Assembly: GCA_016718405.1 (NCBI GenBank)
Contig: JADKDJ010000004.1
Span: forward strand, 62,001-126,000
DNA length: 64,000 bases
Source: Candidatus Rhodoferax odensensis
Lineage (GTDB): Bacteria > Pseudomonadota > Gammaproteobacteria > Burkholderiales > Burkholderiaceae_C
Direction of reading: 5' to 3'
Shown: positions 19,117-27,817 of the stretch, piece after piece
Layout: each line of letters begins with the position of its first letter
How positions within the stretch are numbered: position 1 is the stretch's first letter
Notes under the pieces: generated by a model
Told to the model about the DNA's origin: nothing
Seen by the model: the letters and a program-made list of their open reading frames with translations, nothing else
Databases searched by the model: none
Program-made: the position numbers and the translations under genes

Positions 19117-19174
19117 CGCTTGCGCGCTCGCCGGGCGTAGTGCTGGCAGCCGCGCCGGCATCAGCGCGCAGGGG

Positions 19175-19180
19175 TAAAAT
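19175..19180 (+). promoter_or_regulatory. Possible -10 box for fba
   Basis: TAAAAT in the context GGGGTAAAATTGCG, 54 bases before the fba start, between pyk and fba. No clear -35. It matches the box before purE. Confidence 0.4.
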
Positions 19181-19233
19181 TGCGCCACGGTACCAGTTAC
19201 CACGCAGTTACCAACTTCCCTGGGGATCACCAC

Positions 19234-20298
19234 ATGGCACTCGTTTCGATGCGCGAGCTGCTGGACCATGCGGCCGAAAACGGCTACGGCATTCCAGCTT
19301 TCAATGTCAACAATCTGGAGCAGGTCCAGGCGGTCATGGAGGCAGCCAAGGAGGTCGGTGCGCCGGTGATCCTGCAAGCCAGCGCTGGTGCGCGCAAGTA
19401 CGCCGGCGAGTCCTTCATCAAACACCTGATTCTGGCAGCGGTGGAAGCCTACCCACAGATCCCACTGGTGATGCACCAGGACCATGGGCAAAGCCCTGAC
19501 GTCTGCCAAGGCGCCATGAACCTGGGCTTCTCGTCGGTGATGATGGACGGCAGCCTGGAGGCCGACGGCAAGACCATTGCCAGCTACGACTACAACGTGA
19601 ATGTCACGCGCACCGTGGTGGACGCCGCGCACAAGCTGGGTGTCACGGTGGAAGGCGAACTGGGTTGCCTGGGCTCGCTGGAGACCATGAAGGGTGACAA
19701 GGAAGACGGCCACGGCACCGAGGCCACCATGACGCGCGAGCAGTTGTTGACCGACCCCGAGCAGGCGGCTGATTTCGTCAAGCGCACGCAGCTTGACGCG
19801 CTGGCCATTGCCATTGGCACCAGCCATGGCGCCTACAAGTTCTCGCGCAAGCCCACCGGGGACATTCTGGCCATTGAGCGCATCAAGGAGATCAACCGGC
19901 GCATTCCCAACACGCACCTGGTGATGCATGGATCGAGCAGCGTGCCGCAGGACTTGCTGGCCATCATCAACCAGTATGGCGGCAAGATGAAGGAGACCTA
20001 CGGCGTGCCGGTGGAGGAAATCCAGAAGGCCATCCAATTTGGCGTGCGCAAGATCAACATCGACACCGACATTCGCCTGGCCATGACCGGCGCGGTGCGC
20101 AAGTTCCTGGCCGAGAACCCCGACAAGTTTGACGCCCGCGAGTGGCTCAAGCCGGCTCGCGAAGCGGCCAAGCAGATCTGCAAGCAACGCTACCTGGAGT
20201 TTGGCTGCCAGGGTCAGGCGCCCAAGATCAAGGGCCGCAGCCTGGCGGTGGTGGCGGCGCAGTACGCCAAGGGCGAGCTGGCGCAGTTGGTCAACTGA
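19234..20298 (+). CDS. fba: Fructose-bisphosphate aldolase, class II
   Basis: Zinc-dependent aldolase of glycolysis, gluconeogenesis and the Calvin cycle. 354 residues. The N-terminus MALVSMRELLDHAAENGYGIPAFNVNN and the motifs MHQDHGQSPD (metal-binding His region), VEGELGCLGSLE and MHGSSSVP place it in the class II subtype of about 350 residues found in Calvin-cycle and betaproteobacterial operons. The open frame extends 18 codons upstream; the ATG at 19234 is the conserved start. Confidence 0.96.
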   Translation: MALVSMRELLDHAAENGYGIPAFNVNNLEQVQAVMEAAKEVGAPVILQASAGARKYAGESFIKHLILAAVEAYPQIPLVMHQDHGQSPDVCQGAMNLGFSSVMMDGSLEADGKTIASYDYNVNVTRTVVDAAHKLGVTVEGELGCLGSLETMKGDKEDGHGTEATMTREQLLTDPEQAADFVKRTQLDALAIAIGTSHGAYKFSRKPTGDILAIERIKEINRRIPNTHLVMHGSSSVPQDLLAIINQYGGKMKETYGVPVEEIQKAIQFGVRKINIDTDIRLAMTGAVRKFLAENPDKFDAREWLKPAREAAKQICKQRYLEFGCQGQAPKIKGRSLAVVAAQYAKGELAQLVN

Positions 20299-20360
20299 TC
20301 ACCGCTGGTTTGGCGCTTGCGCCGTCCGCCGCGAGCACTGGCGACAATCTCGGATAATGC

Positions 20361-20398
20361 AGCCCGGTGCGCCCGAAGCGTCGCACCGGGCTTTTTTT
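20361..20398 (+). terminator. Intrinsic terminator after fba
   Basis: A perfect 11-bp stem (AGCCCGGTGCG paired with CGCACCGGGCT) with a loop of about ten bases, followed directly by a run of seven T. It lies 60 bases after the fba stop and before purC, and is oriented to stop transcription from pyk/fba. It is the clearest intrinsic terminator I saw in the window. Confidence 0.9.
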
Positions 20399-20439
20399 CC
20401 TTTCTCACGCGCTGCCGGCCTTGGCGGCGCTGACCCACT

Positions 20440-21348
20440 ATGACCGACGCACTGCACACCTCTGCTCTTCACTCGCTGCCGCTGCTGGCGCGCGGCAAAG
20501 TACGCGACAACTACGCCGTGGGTGACGACCGCATCCTGATGGTGGCGAGCGACCGCCTGAGCGCCTTTGACGTCATCATGGGCGAGCCTATTCCCGGCAA
20601 GGGCGCCTTGTTGACGCAAATGGCCTTGTTCTGGTTTGACAAACTCGGCCCGAGCGGCGCCAACATCTGCCCCAACCACCTCACGGGCCAAGCGCCTGAG
20701 AGCGTGGTGGCGCCCGACGAGGTGGCGCAGGTGCAGGGCCGCTCCATGCTGGTCAAGCGGCTGCGGCCCATCCCTTTGGAAGCGGTGGTGCGCGGCTATC
20801 TGGCGGGCAGCGGCTGGAAGGAGTACCAACAGACGCAGGCGGTGTGTGGCGTGGCCTTGCCGAGCGGCCTGAAGAATGCGTCCAAGCTGCCCGAGCCGAT
20901 CTATACGCCGGCGGCCAAGGCGGCGGTGGGTGATCATGATGAGAACATCACCTTTGAGCAAACCGTCAACGTGGTCGGGCGCGATCTGGCCACGCGCATT
21001 CGCGACATCAGCCTGGCCATCTACCAAGAAGCCAGCCGCATCGCGTTGGCCAAGGGCATCATCATTGCCGACACCAAGTTCGAGTTCGGGCTGGACGCCG
21101 ATGGCACCCTGACCCTGATGGACGAGGTGCTCACGCCCGACTCCTCGCGCTTTTGGCCGGCCGAGAGTTACCAGGAGGGCAGCAACCCGCCAAGTTACGA
21201 CAAGCAATTCGTGCGCGACTGGCTGGAGCAAGTGCAGATCAACGGCAAGCCCTGGGACAAGACGCCGCCCGCGCCCAGGGTGCCGCAAGACGTGATCGCC
21301 AAAACGGAGGCCAAGTACCGCGAAGCACTGCAGCGGCTGACTCAGTAG
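20440..21348 (+). CDS. purC: Phosphoribosylaminoimidazole-succinocarboxamide synthase
   Basis: ATP-dependent SAICAR synthetase of purine biosynthesis. 302 residues, the longer form common in betaproteobacteria. Visible: LARGKVRDNYAVGDDRILMVASDRLSAFD, PLEAVVRGYLAGSGWKEY and the signature IIIADTKFEFG followed by LMDEVLTPDSSRFWP. It begins after the strong terminator and belongs with purE and purK downstream, although two unrelated genes intervene. Confidence 0.97.
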   Translation: MTDALHTSALHSLPLLARGKVRDNYAVGDDRILMVASDRLSAFDVIMGEPIPGKGALLTQMALFWFDKLGPSGANICPNHLTGQAPESVVAPDEVAQVQGRSMLVKRLRPIPLEAVVRGYLAGSGWKEYQQTQAVCGVALPSGLKNASKLPEPIYTPAAKAAVGDHDENITFEQTVNVVGRDLATRIRDISLAIYQEASRIALAKGIIIADTKFEFGLDADGTLTLMDEVLTPDSSRFWPAESYQEGSNPPSYDKQFVRDWLEQVQINGKPWDKTPPAPRVPQDVIAKTEAKYREALQRLTQ

Positions 21349-21365
21349 GTTGACGTTGGTGCCCG

Positions 21366-21758
21366 ATGCTGGAACTGCTGTTTGAGCTGATCTTCGAGTT
21401 CTTCGGGGAACTGCTGCTGCAGTTGGTGGCAGAGCTGTTTGGCGATGGCCTTAAGTTCGGCTGGCGCCGGCTGCGTGGCCGCCAAGGACAGAGTCCGCGC
21501 ACGCGTGAAGCGGCCTGGGCCTTGTTCGCTGGTGCCGTGGCCGGGGCGCTGGCCACCTGGTTGTTTCCGGTGCTGGCGATTCGCCTGCCCTTGCTGCAAC
21601 TGCTCAACCTGGTGCTCGCCCCGCTGGCAGCGGGACTGGCGGTAGAGCGCGTGCGCGCCTGGCGCGAATCACGTGCGGCGTTTAGCTGGCCGATCTTCTG
21701 CTACGCCGCCCTGTTCGGCGCCGCCTTTGCCCTGACGCGTTGGCTGATGGGGCATTGA
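21366..21758 (+). CDS. Hypothetical small membrane protein
   Basis: A 130-residue protein with a start 17 bases after purC. The first 30 residues are amphipathic to hydrophobic (LLFELIFEFFGELLLQLVAELFG), then a basic stretch (RRLRGRQG) and three hydrophobic segments (FAGAVAGALATWLFPVLAI, LLQLLNLVLAPLAAGLAV, FCYAALFGAAFALTRW). It is probably an inner-membrane protein. I do not recognise a family. Codon use and lack of interruptions support a real gene. Confidence 0.65.
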   Translation: MLELLFELIFEFFGELLLQLVAELFGDGLKFGWRRLRGRQGQSPRTREAAWALFAGAVAGALATWLFPVLAIRLPLLQLLNLVLAPLAAGLAVERVRAWRESRAAFSWPIFCYAALFGAAFALTRWLMGH

Positions 21759-21830
21759 CCATGTGGAGGCGGCACCCCGCCAAATCGCCGGAGCCGGATC
21801 GCCCGTCGGGTAGACAGGACTTTCTGGCTT

Positions 21831-22739
21831 TCAACTCAGAATCACGCTGCTCAGACGCCTGCGGTAGCTGGCCACCAGCGGATCGACGGGTGGAACCTGG
21901 CCGTCGGCCACTTTCACCTTGGGCGGCTCGATCAGGTCCAGGATGGCGATAAAGGTCTTGCGCGCCAGATCGTCGGACCAGCTCTTGTCGCGCATCAGGA
22001 TTTCGAGTAACTCGTCCATCGCCTGCGACCAAGCGCGCTGGCTCATCCGTATCTGGGCCCTGGCAAAGCGCGCTGCAAAGTCGCGCTTGTTGCTCGCCAA
22101 CTTCGTGTCCAAGGTCGCGACAGCATCGTCTGCGTCGCCTTGCGATGTTGCGAAATCGATAGCATCCATCCAGCGCCGTAAAGCTCCCAGGCGTTGTACC
22201 TGCGCGGCCTTGGCGATGACCGGGGCGAAGGCCACCTTGGCATCGTCCACGCGGTCAAGCTCAAGCAGCAGCTTGACATAGTCAAAGCGCGCGTCGTCAT
22301 TGGCTGGGTCGGTGGCGACCGCGTGTTGGAGCTTCTCCAACGCAGCATTGAGGTCACCAGCGGCCAGTGCGGCCAGAGCGGCGTCCTCTTCTTCAGTGGC
22401 CGCAACCGCGGCTTCGCTCGGGACGTGTTTGTCCAGGAAGGTCTTGATCTGGCCTTCGGGCAGGGCACCCATGAAGCCGTCCACCGGTTTGCCGTCTCGC
22501 AGCAGCACGCAGGTTGGAATGCTGCGAATGCCGAACGCCTGGCTCAACTCCTGCTCCTGATCGGAGTCGATCTTCACCAGTTTGAAGCGCCCGGCGTACT
22601 CGGTCTCGAGCTTTTCCAGCAAAGGCCCAATCACTTTACAAGGGCCACACCATGGTGCCTAAAAATCGACCCAAACGGGCACAGCGGACGATGCGGCGAC
22701 GACTTCGGCGTCAAAGTTCTCTAGGGTAACGTTAATCAT
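21831..22739 (-). pseudogene. cnoX: Thioredoxin-fold co-chaperone (CnoX/YbbN type) with in-frame amber codon
   Basis: From the ATG at 22739 the frame reads a normal thioredoxin N-terminus ending VPVWVDF, then a TAG stop (22661-22659), then APWCGPCK in the same frame, and an intact remainder to 21831. The family has Trp between DF and APWCGPC, so one base change TGG to TAG explains the stop. Downstream are the thioredoxin core (GIRSIPTCVLLRDGKPVDGF) and a TPR-like C-terminal half, as in CnoX/YbbN, a chaperone-thioredoxin acting under oxidising stress. Internal initiation at the GTG of residue 36 would lack the CGPC active site. Real nonsense mutation or sequence error cannot be told apart here. 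Confidence 0.85.
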
Positions 22740-22822
22740 GTGTTTTTTGGAACAGACTGTGGCTGTGGTTCGCGGGCATGTGCCTTGCTCAGCCGGTCAT
22801 GCTTGGGATTGGGGCGGACAAG

Positions 22823-22828
22823 TAAAAT
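22823..22828 (+). promoter_or_regulatory. Possible -10 box for purE-purK
   Basis: TAAAAT in the context AAGTAAAATCG, 75 bases before purE in the divergent gap with the thioredoxin-fold gene. Its form matches the fba box. No strong -35. Confidence 0.4.
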
Positions 22829-22902
22829 CGAATATTAATCCCTTCAGGGTCAGACTGCGGCTTTCGTTCCACTGGATGGCGGTGCGCGGCGGTCCCTAAC
22901 TC

Positions 22903-23397
22903 ATGAAAAGCATACATATTGGCGTGTTGATGGGTTCCAGTTCCGACTGGGACACGATGCAATACGCGGTCCACATCCTGCAGCAGTTTGGCATCAGCCA
23001 TGAGGCCCGCGTGGTTTCCGCACATCGCATGCCCGACGACATGTTTGCCTACGCGCAAAGCGCGGCGGCGCGCGGCCTCAAGGCCATCATTGCTGGCGCT
23101 GGTGGCGCGGCGCATCTGCCGGGCATGCTGGCGGCGAAGACGGTCGTGCCGATCCTGGGCGTGCCTGTGCCCAGCAAGCATCTGTCGGGCGTGGACTCCT
23201 TGCACAGCATTGTGCAGATGCCCAAGGGCATCCCGGTTGCGGCCTTTGCGATTGGTGCCGCCGGTGCTGCCAACGCGGCCTTGTTTGCCGTGGCCATGCT
23301 GGCCAACGAAGACCAAGTGTTGCGCGCCAAGCTGGAGGCCTTCCGGGCCGAGCAAACCGAGACCGCCCGCAGCATGACGGTGCCGCCGTTGCTATGA
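22903..23397 (+). CDS. purE: N5-carboxyaminoimidazole ribonucleotide mutase
   Basis: Class I PurE that rearranges N5-CAIR to CAIR in purine synthesis. 164 residues. Visible: GVLMGSSSDWDTMQ, the SAHRMPD motif (VVSAHRMPDD), AGAGGAAHLPGM and PVPSKHLSGVDSL. The gene is followed by purK, which makes its substrate, 61 bases later. Confidence 0.97.
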   Translation: MKSIHIGVLMGSSSDWDTMQYAVHILQQFGISHEARVVSAHRMPDDMFAYAQSAAARGLKAIIAGAGGAAHLPGMLAAKTVVPILGVPVPSKHLSGVDSLHSIVQMPKGIPVAAFAIGAAGAANAALFAVAMLANEDQVLRAKLEAFRAEQTETARSMTVPPLL

Positions 23398-23458
23398 GCG
23401 CGGCGTCGGGTCGTGTTAGGCCCAGCCTTCCTGGCGGTGCGATGGTCGAAGGTCCCCA

Positions 23459-24643
23459 ATGAGTACACCGATGATTCTGCCTGGCAGTCTGCAAGCCGGG
23501 AACTTGGCGACCTTGGGCGTCATGGGGGGTGGTCAGCTTGGGCGGATGTTCGTTCAGGCGGCGCAGGCCATGGGCTATTTCACGGCAGTGCTGGATCCTG
23601 ACCCAGCGAGTCCGGCCGGCCTGATCAGTCACTATCACATCCAGACTGACTACCTTGATCAGGCTGGTCTGGCGCAGTTGTCGCAGCGTTGCGCGGCGAT
23701 CACGACTGAGTTCGAGAACGTGCCAGCGGGCGCGCTGCAATCCTTGGGAGCGCAGCGTTGCGTGTCACCCAGCGCTGACGCGGTGCGGATCGCGCAGGAT
23801 CGTGTTAGCGAGAAGGCGCATTTTGTGCGCTGCGGGGTGGCATGTGCGCCCTATGCCGTGATTGACTGCGCCGACGCACTGGCTGCGGTCGATGTGGCCC
23901 TGTTGCCCGGCATTCTGAAGACCGCGCGCATGGGCTACGACGGCAAGGGGCAGATTCGGGTGGCCACGCGTGCCCAATTGCAGACGGCGTGGCACGAGCT
24001 CGGACAGGTGACCTGTGTGCTCGAGAGACTGCTTCCCTTGAAGGCGGAATGTTCGGTCATCGTCGCGCGCGGGCGTGATGGGGTGATGGTAAACCTGCCT
24101 GTGCAGCGCAATGTGCACCGCGACGGGATTCTGGCGGTGACCGAGGTCTTTGACGGCGTGTTGCCAGCCGCAGTGGCGGCGCGGGCGGTCGACGCGACCC
24201 GGGCCATCGCCGAGGGGCTGCAGTACGTGGGGGTTCTGTGCGTCGAGTTCTTTGTACTTGACGATGGCGCGCTGGTCGTCAACGAGATCGCACCGCGTCC
24301 GCATAACAGCGGCCACTATAGCCTGCACGCCTGTGATCTGTCGCAGTTTGATCTGCAGGTACGCACGCTCACCGGCCTGCCCTTGCTGCAGCCACGGCAG
24401 CACAGTCCCGCCATCATGCTCAACCTGCTGGGGGATTTGTGGCTGGCGCGGGGCGACGAGCCCGTCACTCCGCCGTGGGATGCCGTGTTGGCCTTGCCCG
24501 GCGTGCATCTCAATCTGTACGGCAAACTCAAACCCCTCAAGGCTCGCAAGATGGGGCACCTGACCGTGACCGGCGCCACGCCACAGCAGGCGCGCGCCAC
24601 GACTGCCCAAGCGGCGTCGTTACTGGGCATTGTGCCGCCATGA
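23459..24643 (+). CDS. purK: 5-(carboxyamino)imidazole ribonucleotide synthase
   Basis: ATP-grasp enzyme that carboxylates AIR to N5-CAIR. 394 residues. Visible: LGVMGGGQLGRMFVQAAQ (N-terminal nucleotide/substrate domain), ILKTARMGYDGKGQ of the ATP-grasp fold, and VNEIAPRPHNSGHYS near residue 280. The stop lies 13 bases before the Sua5 start, so purE-purK-sua5 are likely co-transcribed. Confidence 0.97.
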   Translation: MSTPMILPGSLQAGNLATLGVMGGGQLGRMFVQAAQAMGYFTAVLDPDPASPAGLISHYHIQTDYLDQAGLAQLSQRCAAITTEFENVPAGALQSLGAQRCVSPSADAVRIAQDRVSEKAHFVRCGVACAPYAVIDCADALAAVDVALLPGILKTARMGYDGKGQIRVATRAQLQTAWHELGQVTCVLERLLPLKAECSVIVARGRDGVMVNLPVQRNVHRDGILAVTEVFDGVLPAAVAARAVDATRAIAEGLQYVGVLCVEFFVLDDGALVVNEIAPRPHNSGHYSLHACDLSQFDLQVRTLTGLPLLQPRQHSPAIMLNLLGDLWLARGDEPVTPPWDAVLALPGVHLNLYGKLKPLKARKMGHLTVTGATPQQARATTAQAASLLGIVPP

Positions 24644-24656
24644 GGCGTGGCAAACG

Positions 24657-25679
24657 ATGATTGTTGAGGGTCTCGCGCCACACTCGATCGAAGCGGCCGT
24701 GCGCGTCATTCGAGCCGGCCAAGTGCTGGGCATGCCGACGGAGACCGTCTACGGCCTGGCTGCCAACGCTTGCGACGACGCGGCAGTGGCCAAGATATTC
24801 CAGGCCAAGGGCCGACCTGCGGAACACCCCTTGATCGTGCATGTCCTCAGTGCGGCCCAGGTGGCGCACTTCGCGCAGCAGGTTCCTGACTTCGCGCGTG
24901 CGTTGATGCAGGCGTTCTGGCCGGGTCCACTGACTTTGATTTTGCCAAGGCGCGACGGCGTGGCCGCCGCCGCCGCCGGGGGGCAGAACTCCATTGGACT
25001 GCGCTGCCCCTCTCACCCCGTGGCGCAGGCGCTGTTGAGGGCCTGCCAGGAGCCGGCCGCCGGCGAGCCAGTCTGGGGTTTGGCCGCACCCAGCGCGAAC
25101 CAGTTTGGGCGCGTCAGCCCGACCACGGCGGTGCATGTGGTGGGCGAGTTTGGCGAGTCCTTGCTGATTCTCGACGGCGGGGCGTGTTCGGTCGGGATCG
25201 AGTCCACCATTGTCGATTGCACCCGAGGCGCCCCCGTGGTGTTGCGACCGGGTGCGATCAGTCGATGCCAGGTTGAGGCCGTGGCGCACCAGTTGCCGCC
25301 ACAGGACATGCAGCTGCGGACGGGCCCGGCCACTGCGCCGCGCGCATCGGGCACATTGGAGGCCCACTACGCACCGCGCGCCAAGGTTCGGCTGATGGAT
25401 CAGCGCAGCCTGCAAACCGCGCTCGATCTGCTGGGCGCCGACCTTGATGCGGGCAACACCGTCATTGCCACTTATTCGCGCGCGGTGTTGCGCAGCCCGT
25501 CCACCAAGCTGATACGTCGGCGCATGCCCGATGACGCTGGCGCCACGGCACAGCAGTTGTTTGCGGTGCTGCGCGAGTTTGACGCCCAGGGTGCCCGCCT
25601 GATCTGGGTTGAAACGCCGCCCGATACGCCCGAATGGGAAGGTGTGCGTGACCGACTGGAGCGTGCGGCCGCCGCTTGA
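24657..25679 (+). CDS. L-threonylcarbamoyladenylate synthase (Sua5 form)
   Basis: Makes threonylcarbamoyl-AMP for the t6A modification of ANN-decoding tRNAs. About 340 residues, so the long Sua5 form with the extra C-terminal domain rather than the short TsaC form. Visible: VLGMPTETVYGLAANA, KGRPAEHPLIVHV, LAAPSANQFGRVSPT, and the linker/Sua5 part ASGTLEAHYAPRAKV at about residue 230. The ATG at 24657 is chosen over an in-frame start nine codons upstream that lies inside purK. Confidence 0.94.
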   Translation: MIVEGLAPHSIEAAVRVIRAGQVLGMPTETVYGLAANACDDAAVAKIFQAKGRPAEHPLIVHVLSAAQVAHFAQQVPDFARALMQAFWPGPLTLILPRRDGVAAAAAGGQNSIGLRCPSHPVAQALLRACQEPAAGEPVWGLAAPSANQFGRVSPTTAVHVVGEFGESLLILDGGACSVGIESTIVDCTRGAPVVLRPGAISRCQVEAVAHQLPPQDMQLRTGPATAPRASGTLEAHYAPRAKVRLMDQRSLQTALDLLGADLDAGNTVIATYSRAVLRSPSTKLIRRRMPDDAGATAQQLFAVLREFDAQGARLIWVETPPDTPEWEGVRDRLERAAAA

Positions 25680-25732
25680 GCAGACTGCCGCAAGGGGTCG
25701 TTAAACTACCGCAAGGACTATTGGAGATTTGA

Positions 25733-26704
25733 ATGATGGGAAAATTGCTGCGCCGCGTTGCGCTGGTCACCGTTTGCGTGCCTGCCCTCTGGTTGGCTGC
25801 CTGCGGTGGCGGTACCACCGTGGGCGCGCTCACGCCGACCCGACTGATATCGTTTGGCGATGCCTTGAGCGACATTGGCAACAGCGGCACCACGTCAAAG
25901 TACACGGTCAACGACGCGACCGTCAACACGTGGGTCGAACAGGTTGCCAGCGGCTACGCGTTGACGATCACGCCCTCGGCGGCGGGCGGTCTTGGTTATG
26001 CGCGCGGCAACGCGCGTATCACCAGCAAACCGGACGCAGCCGGACAGGCTGCGACGCTCACGATCACCGAACAGATCGACGCCTTCTTGAGCACCAGTAA
26101 ACCTCAAGAGAACGATCTGATCCTGATCAATGGTGGCGCCAGTGACATTGTCAGCCAGGCGTCGGCCGTCATTGCAGGCACGCTTACTGAGGTGGACATG
26201 CTCACCCAGGTCAAGCAGGCTGGTGCCGAGCTGGGCGGGCAAGTTCGTCGCCTGGTGCAACAAGGCGCCAAGTATGTGGTGGTGGTCGGTGTCAACAATC
26301 TGGGACAGACCCCGTGGGCCACGCGCACCGCCAAGGCAACCATGCTGACCAATGCCAGTATCAAGTTTAATGAGGCGCTGTTGTTGGCGATCGTTGACCT
26401 GGGCAACCAGGTGCTCTACGTGGACCTGTACAACTACGCCAGTGCTGTCGTGGTCACACCAACTTTTTTCGGACTGACCGACGCGGCGACTCCGGTGTGC
26501 ACCTCGGTTGACGCCGGAAACGGCATCGGCACCGGCACGGGCCAGGTCAACTCGGCTTTGTGTTCCACCACGACTTTGGTGAGTGGCGCCGAGGTGGACA
26601 AAAAGTACAACAGCTACGTCTTTGCCGATGGCCTGTACTTCACGCCTGCAATGAATCGTCTGTTTGGCGCCAATGCGCTGTCGCGGGTCGCAGCGCGTTT
26701 CTGA
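25733..26704 (+). CDS. SGNH/GDSL-type lipoprotein, probably catalytically impaired
   Basis: A 323-residue exported protein with a lipoprotein signal: hydrophobic VALVTVCVPALWLAAC then GGG, lipobox LAAC with Cys at about residue 23. It aligns by pattern with GDSL esterases: block I is FGDALSDIGN where the nucleophile position of GDSL is Ala, block III is INGGASDI, and block V is FADGLYFTPAMNRLFG where the usual catalytic His of DxxH is Tyr. So the fold is recognisable but Ser and His look replaced. It stands alone, facing the LysR gene convergently. Role unknown. Confidence 0.8.
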   Translation: MMGKLLRRVALVTVCVPALWLAACGGGTTVGALTPTRLISFGDALSDIGNSGTTSKYTVNDATVNTWVEQVASGYALTITPSAAGGLGYARGNARITSKPDAAGQAATLTITEQIDAFLSTSKPQENDLILINGGASDIVSQASAVIAGTLTEVDMLTQVKQAGAELGGQVRRLVQQGAKYVVVVGVNNLGQTPWATRTAKATMLTNASIKFNEALLLAIVDLGNQVLYVDLYNYASAVVVTPTFFGLTDAATPVCTSVDAGNGIGTGTGQVNSALCSTTTLVSGAEVDKKYNSYVFADGLYFTPAMNRLFGANALSRVAARF

Positions 26705-26716
26705 CGAACTTGCGGG

Positions 26717-27640
26717 TCAACTCGGCGCGCGTTTGAACAAGTCTCGCACCACGCCGCGCAGCCAGGCATGTGCCGGGTCGGGTGTTGCGGTCTGGTGCCA
26801 GACCATGCTGACGTCGTAGCTGGGGCCGTGGTCCGGCAGTTCCCACAGGCGCACGTCATAGCGCGGTGCCAGTGAGTTGGCGAACATCAGCGGCACGATT
26901 GCCATCAGGTCGCTGCCGGTGACCAGCTCCGGCAAGGCGCCGTAGTGCCGGGCGCGCAGCACGATGCGGTCATTGAGCTTGAGCTTGGTCAGCATCAGGT
27001 CCACGCTGCCGTGATAGGTCGCCGCGGGTGACGCGACGGCCAACGACGCGAGGCTGAGCTGGCGTGCACTCAGGCTGTTGCCTACGCGGCCCTGGCTGGG
27101 GCGCCAGTCACTGGCCGTGATCGCCACGAAGTGCTCCTGAAACAGCCGCTCGCTGGCGATCGAACTGTGGCTGGGGCCGAGAATGCCGATCGCCAGGTCC
27201 ACATCGTGCGCGTCCAGCGCAGCGCTCACCTGCAGCGCCGCCACCGAGACGTTGGACACCTGACTGCGTGGCGACTGGTCACGCAACGCCTGCGCCAGCG
27301 GCGGCAGGAACATCATCTCGCCCAGGTCTGACAGGGACAAGCGCCAATGCACGCTGGCGCTGGCGGGCTCAAAGCCTTCGCTGCTCATCACCGAGGATTC
27401 CAGCGCCTGCAGCTGAGCCATCACCGCCGGCACGATACGTTGCGCGCGACGCGTCGGGTGCAGGCCCCGTGGCGAGCGCACAAACAGTTCGTCGTCGAAG
27501 AAGGCGCGCAGCCGCGCCAGTGCATTGCTGGTCGCGGGCTGCGACAGGGCGAGTTGGCGCGCCGCCTCGGTCACCGAGCCAAGCCGGTATACCGCACACA
27601 ACACACGCAACAAGTTGAGGTCCAGTTGCCGGAAGTTCAC
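26717..27640 (-). CDS. LysR-family transcriptional regulator
   Basis: DNA-binding regulator of about 307 residues. The N-terminal winged helix reads FRQLDLNLLRVLCAVYRLGS, VTEAARQLALSQPATSNALA and RLRAFFDDELFVR, typical for LysR. The effector domain follows. I chose the GTG just before NFRQLDLN because it gives the usual length; adjacent GTG codons and a longer frame to 27754 are alternatives. It is divergent from padE with about 180 bases between, so control of the phenylglyoxylate dehydrogenase operon, with an aromatic effector, is the natural inference. Confidence 0.92.
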   Translation of the reverse strand: MNFRQLDLNLLRVLCAVYRLGSVTEAARQLALSQPATSNALARLRAFFDDELFVRSPRGLHPTRRAQRIVPAVMAQLQALESSVMSSEGFEPASASVHWRLSLSDLGEMMFLPPLAQALRDQSPRSQVSNVSVAALQVSAALDAHDVDLAIGILGPSHSSIASERLFQEHFVAITASDWRPSQGRVGNSLSARQLSLASLAVASPAATYHGSVDLMLTKLKLNDRIVLRARHYGALPELVTGSDLMAIVPLMFANSLAPRYDVRLWELPDHGPSYDVSMVWHQTATPDPAHAWLRGVVRDLFKRAPS

Positions 27641-27658
27641 CACGTTCTCCACTCTTGT

Positions 27659-27704
27659 ATTCGTTTGGTGAATGTAGCGGATTTGAAGAATCAATTCGAC
27701 GAAT
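27659..27704. promoter_or_regulatory. Candidate LysR operator between regulator and padE
   Basis: The divergent gap carries repeated ATTC/GAAT half-sites: ATTC-N7-GAAT at 27659-27673 (fits the LysR T-N11-A pattern), GAAT-CA-ATTC at 27688-27697 and ATTC-GAC-GAAT at 27694-27704. They lie just upstream of the LysR start and about 115-160 bases before padE. This is pattern evidence only. Confidence 0.45.
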
Positions 27705-27817
27705 GGATGTAAACCGCCTACATTGCGCCCAAGAGATGTCCCTACTGGGTACACAACAATACGGAGATCGGTTAGGCGTTTGCCCGCCCAACGGACGTTC
27801 CGAAAGGAGACGACAAC

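Noticed and set aside
25691..25720. Short direct repeat (CTGCCGCAAGG / CTACCGCAAGG) before the lipoprotein gene
   Set aside because: Only 11 bases, two copies, with one mismatch; too weak to call a regulatory repeat.
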